Below are positions 1 through 8,273 of a DNA stretch of 64,000 bases, one piece after another; positions within the stretch are counted from its first letter, which is position 1; the number at the start of each line of letters is the position of its first letter. The DNA is from JAEZAA01 sp964514485 (GTDB lineage: Bacteria; Pseudomonadota; Gammaproteobacteria; Pseudomonadales; Oleiphilaceae): the NCBI GenBank assembly GCA_964514485.1, contig CAZEWG010000015.1:1-64000 (forward strand), in the 5' to 3' direction. A program made the position numbers and the translations under genes. The notes under the pieces were generated by a model, which saw only the letters and a program-made list of their open reading frames with translations, was not told where the DNA came from and made no database searches.

Positions 1-2
1 AT

Positions 3-1016
3 GCCGGTGAAACCATCTCCGTTCGGGGTGGGGATGCTCGGGGGAGCCAGTTGGGAGCAGTAGTGGCTCAAACAACTGGATTGGCTGCCACAACTATTGC
101 GACAAACACCTCACTGACACTGGACAACACCGGGTTAGATTTCACTGCCAACACTGGCGGTACCGTGATCGTCAATGGTGTAACCGTCACCCTTACCTCA
201 GCCGCACACGGCGATGCCGAGGCCCTTGCCGGAGCACTTGCAGGGGCTATTACAGCTTCGACTGATACCGCTTTGGACGGTATCAGTGTTGTTGCTGACG
301 GTGACTCCTTGGTCTTCACCAATAACCTTGGCACCCCGGTATCAGTTGTATTCTCTCTTACCGATGGTACCGACACTTTTGATTCCACGGAAAGTATCGC
401 GGCTGCTGAAACTCTCGCCGACAAGTTTGCAAAGCGAGAGAGCGTCACATTCACCGCTGACGTCAACGGAACGGAAATCGACATAGAGAATGCCACTTCC
501 TTGCAGGATGTGCTGGCCAAGATCAATGCCCAAACACCCAATACCGGCATCTCGGCTTATCTGAATGCCTCCAACACAGAGATCTATTTCTCATCGGAGC
601 AAGGCACCGACTTTAGCGTCACCCTCAGCCTGGACACTGACGGGGATGGCACTCTCGACGACCTAACACCTATCACGGGCGCGACAGCTGACAACTATAT
701 CTCCCTAAATGATATTGATATCAGCACCAGCGAAGGCGCGGATCTGGCTCTAATCGCCATCGACTATGCCATCACTGAGATCAACAGCTTCCGGGCTGAC
801 TTGGGTGCGATCCAGAACCGCTTCGAGACCACCATTGCCAACCTGAGCACCAGCGTGGAAAACCTCTCGGCGGCGCGCTCCCGGATTCAAGACGCGGACT
901 TCGCTCAGGAGTCCGCCGAACTGGCCAGAACCCGGGTATTGCAACAGGCGGGCTTGTCGGTACTGGCCCAGGCCAACGCCAAGCCGCAGGATGTTCTGCA
1001 GCTGCTGCAAGGCTAA
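3..1016 (+). CDS. fliC: Flagellin, 3' part (5' end outside window)
   Basis: Flagellin is the polymerised subunit of the flagellar filament. The reading frame is open to the left edge and begins inside the conserved N-terminal flagellin segment (GETISVRGGDARGSQLGA resembles the usual NAGxTISxxxGDAR motif), so the start codon lies outside the window. The middle is a Thr/Asp/Gly-rich variable domain with two repeats that look like flagellin IN motifs (VNGVTVTL and VNGTEIDI, each followed by a helical segment with a GIS turn). The last 75 residues are the canonical flagellin C-terminal D0/D1 coiled coil, ending AQANAKPQDVLQLLQG. An internal TTG at 51 could be mistaken for a start, but homology continues upstream of it. 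A strong terminator follows directly. Confidence 0.95.
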   Translation, partial: AGETISVRGGDARGSQLGAVVAQTTGLAATTIATNTSLTLDNTGLDFTANTGGTVIVNGVTVTLTSAAHGDAEALAGALAGAITASTDTALDGISVVADGDSLVFTNNLGTPVSVVFSLTDGTDTFDSTESIAAAETLADKFAKRESVTFTADVNGTEIDIENATSLQDVLAKINAQTPNTGISAYLNASNTEIYFSSEQGTDFSVTLSLDTDGDGTLDDLTPITGATADNYISLNDIDISTSEGADLALIAIDYAITEINSFRADLGAIQNRFETTIANLSTSVENLSAARSRIQDADFAQESAELARTRVLQQAGLSVLAQANAKPQDVLQLLQG

Positions 1017-1032
1017 TTCTGGCCGCATCCTC

Positions 1033-1061
1033 AAAAGCCCCGACTGGTTCGGGGCTTTTTT
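1033..1061 (+). terminator. Intrinsic terminator of flagellin gene
   Basis: A stem AAAAGCCCCGA/TCGGGGCTTTT with a 5-nt loop runs into T residues, starting 17 nt after the flagellin stop codon. Confidence 0.9.
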
Positions 1062-1176
1062 ATTTCGAGCATCAGGGATATTGCGGGCCTGAGGGTATAG
1101 CCGGCGAGGACACGCAGGTTCGCCCCTACCAAAATATTCTCCCTTTCTTCTCAAACCTTCCACTGACAGGAAAAAC

Positions 1177-1192
1177 TGGCACAGTATTCGCT
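1177..1192 (+). promoter_or_regulatory. Sigma-54 promoter of the TPR-methyltransferase gene
   Basis: TGGCAC-AGTAT-TCGC matches the sigma-54 consensus TGGCAC-N5-TTGC at all but one position. GG (1178-1179) and GC (1190-1191) are exactly 10 nt apart. The expected transcription start is near 1203, leaving about a 30-nt leader before the ATG at 1233. In gammaproteobacteria many flagellar genes use sigma-54, which fits the flagellin next door. Confidence 0.75.
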
Positions 1193-1232
1193 TACCTACT
1201 TGCAAACGTCAAAAAACCGGAAGAGGTTTGCC

Positions 1233-3269
1233 ATGTCCAGCCATCAGGCCAAACTGAGCCAACACGAAGTACAACTGACTCAGGCACAGCAGGCAGTGTT
1301 AGCCCGCAAGCTGATTGAGGCCAACGAACATTACCGCCATTCCAATTCGGTTGAAGCTGACCTGAATACCCGCGAGTATCATCGCCTACAGGCACAAATG
1401 CTCGCGGAGGAAGTGGCCGGGCAGATTCCCACCCACACCGGTGCTTTGAATCTATTGGGGCGAATCAGCCTGGACAATGGGGATCTCAATGACGCCGTCG
1501 GCTACTTGCTGGCCGCCATTGAATCGGCGCCGGATAACACCAACGCCTACATGAACCTCGCCTACGTCCGCCTTGCCGCTCGTGATTACGACCAAGCGGA
1601 CGCCCTGTTCAACAAAGTTCTGGAACTGCAGCCTGATAATGCCCAGGCCTACGCAGGTGTCGCCCTGATTTTCCTGCGCCGCCAGGAATATCTGGGTGCC
1701 TTCCTGCGGCTACGGTCACTGGCCGCCAAAGGCTACACGCCGGCCTATTGTCGCAAAGCGCTGTTCGACGCCGCCCAAAATCTTTGGGCGGATCGTTATG
1801 ATGCGGCGCTGGATCAAGACCTACAGGAATACTATAGCTGGCATGACCAGGATGCCTTTCAACTGGGCTATCTAACCTGCAGCCTGCTGGTTCACAAATA
1901 CAATCTGGGAGCCGATCCCCAACTGGATCTGGACAGCCTCGCCCAGGACCCCTTGCTGCTGACGGCCCTGCAACGTTCCCTGTTGCCCAACACGCTCGTT
2001 GAAAAGATGCTGACGCAGTTGCGGCTCAGCATTCTGGTGGAGGTCTTTGAAACCCGGAACCTGCGAGACTCCCTCCAGCCCCTGGTCTGCGCCTTGGCCC
2101 AGTACACGGCCCGCACCGGCTATGCTTTTGGGATCCAGCCGGATGAGCAGGTTCTGCTTAACGAGCTCCATCTGGACCTGCAAGAAAGCCTGAGCATTCG
2201 AGGCTGGCAACATGGCAATGTAATTGGCGCCCTACTGCTCATTGCCATGTATGAGCCGCTCTATACGCAGCCTTATGCCTTTCATCTACTCCGTGATGAG
2301 CTGACAGAATGGCCGGCGGCCGCCCAGCCCGTGCTGAAAGCCGCGCTGCATGACCTGGCCGAACAACATCTGACGGAACATGAACTCAAAGGTAGCCGTG
2401 GGATTGAAGAGCTGGCTGCTACGCCTGTCGTGCGCGGCGCAGCTCCCAAATGGGAAACCCTGGGTGCCCATCCCCAGGCGGATTACCGCCAGGCGCTGGC
2501 CCGGGAGCTGGGCGGCAACTATCTGCCGGAGGCCGCCCCAGACGAGCCGTTGCGAATGCTGGTCACCGGCTGTCGCAGTGGCCAGCGGGCTGTCAGCCTC
2601 GCCCGTTTCTTCGTCAATGTGGACGTGGTTGCGGTCGATCCCAATCCGGACAACGTGGTCTGTGCCGTGCAGGCCAGCCGCCATTATCAATTGCACAACA
2701 TGAGCTTTGCCTGCCTGGGCGTCACTGACATTCAACCCACCACGCCCGGCTTTGATGTCATTGAGTGCGGCACGGCCCTGGGGCAGCCGGAACAGATCAT
2801 CGCCAATATGCGCCATCTCACTCAATTACTGAGCCCTGAAGGCGTGATTCGCTTTACCTTCCCCCGTCGGGCGGGACGGCTGGAAATCGAAGACGCCCGC
2901 GCCAGCCTGATGCGAAACAATATTCTGGCCACCCCTGAGAATGTCCGGGCCGTCCGTCAGGTCATTATGGAAGAAGCGGCGTTGGGAATGTGGCAGGATA
3001 TTGTCGCCAACCCTGACTTTTATACCCTGCCCGGTGCCCGGGATCTGTTGTTTGCCCTGGATGAACCCGCGTTCAACCTGCAGGAAATCCAGCAAATGCT
3101 GAATGAGGCTGGCCTGGAATTTTTGGGCTTTGTAGATCTGGACCCCATGAGCCGCCAACGGGTGCAGGCCCTGAACCCCAAGGATCTGCTGGCTTGGCAT
3201 GCTCTGGATGAAAGCCCTCTGTCGCCATTCCATGGCAGCTATGAGATCTATTGCCGGAAAGCCGTTTAG
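1233..3269 (+). CDS. TPR-repeat protein with C-terminal SAM-methyltransferase domain
   Basis: A 678-residue protein. Residues about 60-190 hold TPR-like helical repeats (LNLLGRISLDNGDLNDAVGYL; AYMNLAYVRLAARDYDQADALF). A long helical middle follows. From about residue 440 there is a Rossmann methyltransferase fold with an AdoMet-type glycine loop (VTGCRSGQ), an acidic strand end (VVAVDPNP) and a later FDVIECG strand. It lies just downstream of flagellin and behind a sigma-54 promoter, so modification of flagellin or another flagellar substrate is a reasonable inference; the substrate is not shown. ATG 1233 is chosen over an upstream TTG (1200) because AAGAGG lies 6 nt before it and the TTG would precede the predicted transcription start. 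Confidence 0.8.
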   Translation: MSSHQAKLSQHEVQLTQAQQAVLARKLIEANEHYRHSNSVEADLNTREYHRLQAQMLAEEVAGQIPTHTGALNLLGRISLDNGDLNDAVGYLLAAIESAPDNTNAYMNLAYVRLAARDYDQADALFNKVLELQPDNAQAYAGVALIFLRRQEYLGAFLRLRSLAAKGYTPAYCRKALFDAAQNLWADRYDAALDQDLQEYYSWHDQDAFQLGYLTCSLLVHKYNLGADPQLDLDSLAQDPLLLTALQRSLLPNTLVEKMLTQLRLSILVEVFETRNLRDSLQPLVCALAQYTARTGYAFGIQPDEQVLLNELHLDLQESLSIRGWQHGNVIGALLLIAMYEPLYTQPYAFHLLRDELTEWPAAAQPVLKAALHDLAEQHLTEHELKGSRGIEELAATPVVRGAAPKWETLGAHPQADYRQALARELGGNYLPEAAPDEPLRMLVTGCRSGQRAVSLARFFVNVDVVAVDPNPDNVVCAVQASRHYQLHNMSFACLGVTDIQPTTPGFDVIECGTALGQPEQIIANMRHLTQLLSPEGVIRFTFPRRAGRLEIEDARASLMRNNILATPENVRAVRQVIMEEAALGMWQDIVANPDFYTLPGARDLLFALDEPAFNLQEIQQMLNEAGLEFLGFVDLDPMSRQRVQALNPKDLLAWHALDESPLSPFHGSYEIYCRKAV

Positions 3270-3288
3270 CCTCCCTTGGGCAAAGCAG

Positions 3289-3343
3289 ATACCCCCCCCT
3301 TTGTAACATCTCCCCCCTTTGTAAAGGGGGGCAGGGGGGATTT
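3289..3343. repeat. Palindromic G/C-run intergenic element
   Basis: Between two convergent genes lies a run of eight C with CTTTGTAAC, then the perfect hairpin CCCCCCTTT-GT-AAAGGGGGG (3312-3331), then CAGGGGGGATTT. The layout resembles short dispersed C-run/G-run repeats found between genes in several bacterial genomes. No second copy was seen in this window. It could also act as a bidirectional terminator for the genes on both sides. Confidence 0.55.
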
Positions 3344-3479
3344 CCACCGAGTACCCGGAGGCATCAGACGCTGGCTGTATTGCATGTTGCAAGATATTAG
3401 CCGCACAGGAATATACGCCAGCCGGCGTGTCTGTCAGCACAGATGATGTCTACTGAAATCCCCGCCTAACTGGACGGCT

Positions 3480-4409
3480 TTATTCCGCTGCCTGCCCTCG
3501 GTCAGCACCCAACACCGCCCGACGGCGCTTTTCCTGCACAATTGCGTTCAAACTGAACAGCCCCAAGGCAGCCCAGATCAGCAAAAAGGTCATCCACTTG
3601 GCCTGGGAAATCGCCTCCCCGTAAACCTGTGTGGCCAACAAAAACATCATACTGGGCGCGATGTATTGCATAAAGCCGAGAGTAGTGAGCTGAAGCCGGA
3701 TCGCCGCCGCGGCGAATAACATCAGCGGAATCGTGGTGGCGGGCCCGGCCATCATCAGCAGCACATTCAAGGTCCAGGCATTGGCTAGCCAATCGCTGGT
3801 GGAGCTATCCGCGATCACCGTTAGATAAACCAGGGCCGGCCCCAGCAACACCGCTGTTTCCACCAGCATGCCGGTCAGGGAGTCCACTTTGAGTTGTTTG
3901 CGCAGTAAAGCATAGAGCCCAAAGGAGATGGCCAGTGCCAGCGCCACCCAAGGGAGGCTGCCAAACATCACAAGATCCAACCCCACACCGATCGCTGCCA
4001 AGACAATCGCCAGGGTCTGCAAGCGCGACATCCGCTCTCCCAGAAACAGGAAACCGAACAGCATGTTAACCAGGGGATTAATGAAGTAGCCGAGACTGGC
4101 TTCCACCATCCGCTCATTGGCCACCGACCAGATAAACAGCAGCCAATTGAAGCCAATAATGCAAGAGGTCAGGGTCAGAATGCACAGCTGGCGAGGATTG
4201 CCCAGAAGGCTACGCAATTGAGCGCCACGCTTTAAAACGAGAATTAAAACCGCGGTAAAAACAAACGACCAGAGAATGCGCTGTCCCAAGACCTCCAAAG
4301 GAGGTACATGGGCAACACTTTTAAAGTAAACCGGCATTACGCCCCATAGCAAAAACGCGCTCAGGCCATAAAAAATGCCCTCGCGCTGCGATTGGGAATC
4401 ACTGCTCAC
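3480..4409 (-). CDS. rarD: RarD-family EamA transporter
   Basis: A 309-residue polytopic membrane protein of the RarD branch of the drug/metabolite transporter superfamily. The N-terminal segment REGIFYGLSAFLLWGVMPVYFKS, with aromatic/Gly-rich first helix, is typical of RarD, and about ten hydrophobic helices in two EamA halves can be counted. The family name comes from chloramphenicol sensitivity in Pseudomonas; the native substrate is uncertain. Translation starts at a GTG (4407-4409). The gene stands alone and is convergent with the methyltransferase gene and divergent from the HPP gene. Confidence 0.88.
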   Translation of the reverse strand: MSSDSQSQREGIFYGLSAFLLWGVMPVYFKSVAHVPPLEVLGQRILWSFVFTAVLILVLKRGAQLRSLLGNPRQLCILTLTSCIIGFNWLLFIWSVANERMVEASLGYFINPLVNMLFGFLFLGERMSRLQTLAIVLAAIGVGLDLVMFGSLPWVALALAISFGLYALLRKQLKVDSLTGMLVETAVLLGPALVYLTVIADSSTSDWLANAWTLNVLLMMAGPATTIPLMLFAAAAIRLQLTTLGFMQYIAPSMMFLLATQVYGEAISQAKWMTFLLIWAALGLFSLNAIVQEKRRRAVLGADRGQAAE

Positions 4410-4580
4410 GATGGAAGTCCTGTCAGATTGACGGCGAAAGATGGCCAGGTAGAACGGCCGGCACCTGGAACAACGAAGTCAGGGGAAGTTTTTCTGGTGG
4501 CGAATCACCTAACCTGCCCTGCAGCCGAGCCCTCTATTCTGAACGTCATTTCAGCTAGTGGGTATAGGGACATATCGTCA

Positions 4581-4631
4581 TAACAACTTGTCATAACGGG
4601 ACAGTTGTTAATGTCCTAGTCAGCCACTAGG
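4581..4631. other. Two tandem inverted repeats upstream of the HPP gene
   Basis: The first is an 11-bp stem with one bulged T: TAACAAC-T-TGTC (4581-4592) pairs with GACAGTTGTTA (4600-4610). The second is CCTAGT (4615-4620) with ACTAGG (4626-4631) and a 5-nt spacer. Both lie in the 5' region of the HPP gene and could be operators or leader hairpins. No T-tract follows either one closely enough for a terminator. Confidence 0.4.
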
Positions 4632-4664
4632 ATATAGGGCTTTTCCATTCAGCTCCTTCAGACC

Positions 4665-5681
4665 ATGTCCATGATTTACATCAAGCGCGTGCTTCGTGAG
4701 TTGTCAGCCCTGTTTGGTGTGGAATCCAACTCCACCAGCCATGGTGAAAAGTGGATCTCCTCCATTGGAGCCCTGCTGGGCATCCTGACGGTGTACTGGG
4801 CCTCCCAGTGGTATCTGGATACGGCCGGCATCATGTTGATGGTGGCGTCGATGGGGGCTTCTGCCGTGTTGCTGTTTGCCGTCCCCCATGGGGCCCTTTC
4901 GCAACCCTGGCCCGTCTTGGGGGGCAACCTGATTTCTGCGTTTGTAGGGGTCACCTGCCAGCAACTGTATCCAGATCACCCATTAACACCAGCGCTTGCC
5001 GTGGGGCTTGCCGTTGCCTGCATGCACTACTTCCGTTGCATGCATCCGCCGGGAGGTGCCACTGCGCTGTCCGCGGTCATTGGCGGGCCGGAAATTGCCG
5101 CGATGGGTTACTCTTACCTGATCACCCCCATCCTGGTGAATGTGCTAAGCATCCTGACCATTGCCATCCTGTTTAATGCCCTGTTCCCCTGGCGCCGCTA
5201 TCCGGCCCACTGGGTCAGACGCCGCCAGGCAGCTCCCGCCACTCCCCAGCCCTCAGTGCCGGTTGCGCTGACCCAGGAGGACTTCACCGCGGCGATGCAA
5301 AAGCTCGACTCCTATATCGACATCACGGCCGAAGATCTGGTTGAGCTGGTGGAACTGGCTTCTGAACATGCCCGCCAAGCCAGCTCCCATCCTGAACGCA
5401 TTGAAGTGGGCAAGTACTACAGTAATGGTCAGGCCGGCTCACGTCGGATCATCCGCCAGGTCACCAAATTACGAAAAGTTCCAGGACGCACCCAGATGCT
5501 GGTGTCGTACCGAACACTTGAAGGTAGTGGCAGTTCCGATGTCCGGGTTTGCCCTTGGGAAGAATTCCAGCTTTGGGCGAGAGATGAGGTCATCGACGAT
5601 CAAGGTGAATGGGTGCGCATTCCGTCTCCCAAAAGAGACAGCGATCCCGAACTACCTGCTGCGATGGCTGAAGCCAGCTAA
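4665..5681 (+). CDS. HPP family integral membrane protein with long cytoplasmic tail
   Basis: 338 residues. The N-terminal 190 residues form about four membrane helices. They include the family signature MHPPGGATALSAVIGG (HPP at residues 127-129) and the conserved block GASAVLLFAVPHGALSQPWP. Plant and cyanobacterial members have been linked to nitrite transport, but bacterial members are mostly uncharacterised. Residues about 205-338 are soluble and charged, with no domain I can name; a tail of this size goes beyond the core HPP domain. Two in-frame ATGs (4665, 4671) are possible starts and neither has a clear Shine-Dalgarno. The gene is monocistronic. Confidence 0.8.
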   Translation: MSMIYIKRVLRELSALFGVESNSTSHGEKWISSIGALLGILTVYWASQWYLDTAGIMLMVASMGASAVLLFAVPHGALSQPWPVLGGNLISAFVGVTCQQLYPDHPLTPALAVGLAVACMHYFRCMHPPGGATALSAVIGGPEIAAMGYSYLITPILVNVLSILTIAILFNALFPWRRYPAHWVRRRQAAPATPQPSVPVALTQEDFTAAMQKLDSYIDITAEDLVELVELASEHARQASSHPERIEVGKYYSNGQAGSRRIIRQVTKLRKVPGRTQMLVSYRTLEGSGSSDVRVCPWEEFQLWARDEVIDDQGEWVRIPSPKRDSDPELPAAMAEAS

Positions 5682-5968
5682 ATTTTGACTCGACTTATTT
5701 TTAGCCCGCTGATTAAAGTGAGATCAGCCTGGGTTTATTTCCCGTAAAAAACTCGTTGGTCGAGTGGCTCAAGCATGACTTGCCACCTCGATCAGCCTTC
5801 GGGAATTTTACGACTATCCCCTTCCGTTACACCGACCGTCTCTATTTTGAGACAACCCATAGTATCCATTTACTATCGTTGCTAACGCTTTGCCTTGGCG
5901 GTGACACACTGTCTCTTTATATTTTGGTGACAGGTATTTCAGTTATCAGCCAGTAACAAGGAGCAGTT

Positions 5969-7204
5969 ATGAGCAAAGCACTTCATACCTTACCATTTAT
6001 TTCTGTTATCAGTGCATCACTGCTATTGAGTGCCTGTGGAGGAGGCGGTGGAAGCAGTAGCAACAAGGACCCGGAGCAGCCCGCTCCACCAGTTACCTCC
6101 AACCTGGCTTCTCCCACCCCAAACGCCAGTCTGGCCCCGATCCATCACAACACCTACAAGATTGCATACACCACTGAAAACATCATCAAGTTTGCCCAAC
6201 TCTGGTCCGATCCACTGCTGACCAGTGCCAGCTTTGGCTCAAACAGCAATCGGGCAACCAATAGCCGCAATGTCGTCACGGAACCCACGTCGACTGACTG
6301 CCCGTTTGGCGGCACCGCCCGCCAGGAAGTTTCCGGCGATAACAACACCAATACGGTCACCCGAACCATTACCTACCTGGACTGCAAGGACGCCGCCGCC
6401 ACGGCCAACGGCATGGTGAAGATGACCTCCTCTCTGGGACAGCTGGGCAACAATCTTTATATTCCAGCCCAGGTGGCCACCTTTCAGGATTTCAATCTCG
6501 CCTCGGAGGAAGAAAACCTGACCCTGAACGGTGAAGCCCGCTACCAGACCAACAGCCAAGACAAAACCTTTACCCTGAACCTGTCCATCCAGGACAATTT
6601 AACCGGTCAGGAAATCAAAGCCAGCGACATCCGCATCACCGCTCCTTTTGCCAGCCTGCTGGTCGATCACTTCTACCGCTTCAGCATCACAGGCAAAATG
6701 CATTTTGCCGATGAGGGCATTCTCGATTTCAACAAGACCGATCGGGCTTCCAGTAAGCTTCACATCCAGGGTAAAAACGGCACCTCCCTCACCCTGGCAG
6801 CCGTCAACATCGACGCCGGCCTTAAGCAGGCGATGCGCCGGATCACGGCTGATACCGACGGTGATGGTATCGCCGACCGTCATGCGCTGATTCCCTGGCT
6901 GCTGTACTACCCCAAAGGCGAGAATACCGCCTCGCCGGTCGCGGTCATCACCCCCGCCGATCCTGTCACCCAAGTCGGCACGCCCCTGGAACTCAGCGGC
7001 GCCAACAGTACTGATGAGAATTACACCCCGCTCGCTTTCCACTGGCAGCTTTCTGCTGCAGATGCACAGCAGGCGACCCTGACGCCAACCAATGGGGTCA
7101 CCACCCAGTTCAAGGCCACCAAACCGGGCACCTATGAAGTAACGCTCACCGCCAGCGATGGCTCCCATAGCCATAACGAAGTGGTTTACGTGACGGTACA
7201 GTAA
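5969..7204 (+). CDS. Putative lipoprotein with C-terminal PKD-like domain
   Basis: 411 residues. A lipoprotein signal peptide ends in the lipobox LLSAC with a Gly/Ser-rich linker directly after the cysteine, so the protein is likely anchored in the outer membrane or periplasmic leaflet. A central beta-rich region of about 250 residues is not recognised. TDTDGDGIADR-like acidic repeats (around residue 290-300) resemble calcium-binding thrombospondin type 3 elements. The last 90 residues form a PKD/Ig-like domain (ASPVAVITPADPVTQVGTP through TYEVTLTASDG). AAGGAG sits 5 nt before the ATG. The 287 bp upstream hold no gene I can support. The function is unknown; surface binding is the likeliest role for this architecture. 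Confidence 0.75.
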   Translation: MSKALHTLPFISVISASLLLSACGGGGGSSSNKDPEQPAPPVTSNLASPTPNASLAPIHHNTYKIAYTTENIIKFAQLWSDPLLTSASFGSNSNRATNSRNVVTEPTSTDCPFGGTARQEVSGDNNTNTVTRTITYLDCKDAAATANGMVKMTSSLGQLGNNLYIPAQVATFQDFNLASEEENLTLNGEARYQTNSQDKTFTLNLSIQDNLTGQEIKASDIRITAPFASLLVDHFYRFSITGKMHFADEGILDFNKTDRASSKLHIQGKNGTSLTLAAVNIDAGLKQAMRRITADTDGDGIADRHALIPWLLYYPKGENTASPVAVITPADPVTQVGTPLELSGANSTDENYTPLAFHWQLSAADAQQATLTPTNGVTTQFKATKPGTYEVTLTASDGSHSHNEVVYVTVQ

Positions 7205-7229
7205 CTGTAAATAACAGTTAACCAGATTG

Positions 7230-7254
7230 GGCAGCCGGAATCCGGCCGGCTGCC
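7230..7254. other. GC-rich hairpin after the PKD lipoprotein gene
   Basis: The 9-bp stem GGCAGCCGG (7230-7238)/CCGGCTGCC (7246-7254) has a 7-nt loop and lies 25 nt after the stop codon. There is no T-tract, so it is more likely a 3'-end stabiliser or Rho-type end than an intrinsic terminator. Confidence 0.45.
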
Positions 7255-7463
7255 AGGCAGATCCACCCTCTCCCCGGTAACAGCCAAGCCGCCATCCGAG
7301 CCCCTGCCTTGTTCCCCCCACCCCGCAAGATTACGATGATTCATTGATTGCAAAACATTTTCATCAGTGTTCATAAGCGTTACGACTAGTTCTTGAGTCG
7401 GGTTAATTCGTTGCCCGCACAAAATGGCAATACGTATTCCAAACCGGCAGTCGTGGTATCTAT

Positions 7464-8273
7464 ATGGCGAAAGGAGCTCACCTCATCGATAGCCCCTGGG
7501 ACGTGGCAACCAAGGATTGCGCCTTTTTTCTCGACTTTGATGGCACACTTGCAGACATTGCCCCCCAACCCGACCTGGTCAAGGTTGATCCCGAACTAGT
7601 TCAAATCCTGCAACAACTTCAAAAGGCGTGCGACGGTGCCTTGGCGATTATCAGCGGCCGGGCCATTGCAACGATCGACCATTACCTTCAACCCCTTAAA
7701 GCCGCAACCGCAGGTATCCACGGGGCCGAATTCCGGTTTGCCGATGGCACCTTGGAGCGCGCGCCAGTATCACAACAGGATCTGGCCCGGGCCAAACAGC
7801 TGGCCCAGGAGTTCGCCGGCAAGCACCAGGGCGTCTTGTTCGAAGATAAAGAAATCTCCTTTTCCTTACACTTCCGCCAAGCCCCCCAATTTGAAGGCCA
7901 GGTCGAGGCGTTTATGACCGAGCTGGTACCCGCCCGGCTTTCCAGTTATGAGTTGCAACGGGGCAAGAAAGTGATCGAGGCCAAGCCCCAGGGCTGCAAT
8001 AAAGGAGAAGCGATCCGCAGGTTTATGGCCCAGCCCCCTTTTAGAGGCAAGCAGCCCGTCTATGCCGGCGATGATGTCACCGACGAGGATGCCTTTGGCG
8101 TCGTCAATGCGTTGGGGGGGCTGTCCGTCAAGATTGGCGAGGGAGAGACTCAGGCCCAGCTAAGACTCCAGTCTCCCGCTGCACTCCAAAGCTGGTTGCA
8201 AAGCCTGCTCACACCGGACACCGCCACCCGGCCCGCTAAGGATAACAACACTACAGGGAGAGTCTGCTCATGA
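7464..8273 (+). CDS. otsB: Trehalose-6-phosphate phosphatase
   Basis: 269 residues, HAD superfamily. It dephosphorylates trehalose 6-phosphate to trehalose, the last step of the OtsAB route, in the cytoplasm. HAD motif I is FFLDFDGTLADI (Asp24 and Asp26), motif II is IISGRA, and motif IV is YAGDDVTDEDAF. The stop overlaps the GH15 start by ATGA (8270-8273), showing translational coupling within an otsB-GH15-otsA operon. Trehalose made this way is a common osmotic and desiccation protectant; no stress promoter could be identified with confidence in the 259-bp gap upstream. Confidence 0.94.
   Translation: MAKGAHLIDSPWDVATKDCAFFLDFDGTLADIAPQPDLVKVDPELVQILQQLQKACDGALAIISGRAIATIDHYLQPLKAATAGIHGAEFRFADGTLERAPVSQQDLARAKQLAQEFAGKHQGVLFEDKEISFSLHFRQAPQFEGQVEAFMTELVPARLSSYELQRGKKVIEAKPQGCNKGEAIRRFMAQPPFRGKQPVYAGDDVTDEDAFGVVNALGGLSVKIGEGETQAQLRLQSPAALQSWLQSLLTPDTATRPAKDNNTTGRVCS

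Noticed and set aside
1200..1232. TTG start at 1200 for the TPR-methyltransferase.
   Set aside because: It lies before the predicted sigma-54 transcription start and lacks a ribosome site.
5756..5956. 66-codon frame before the PKD lipoprotein gene.
   Set aside because: No ribosome site and no sequence resembling a known protein; likely chance.
7202..7220. Palindrome TAACTGT/ACAGTTA, resembling a LexA site.
   Set aside because: The CTGT-ACAG spacing is 5 nt, not 8, and it lies at the end of a gene.
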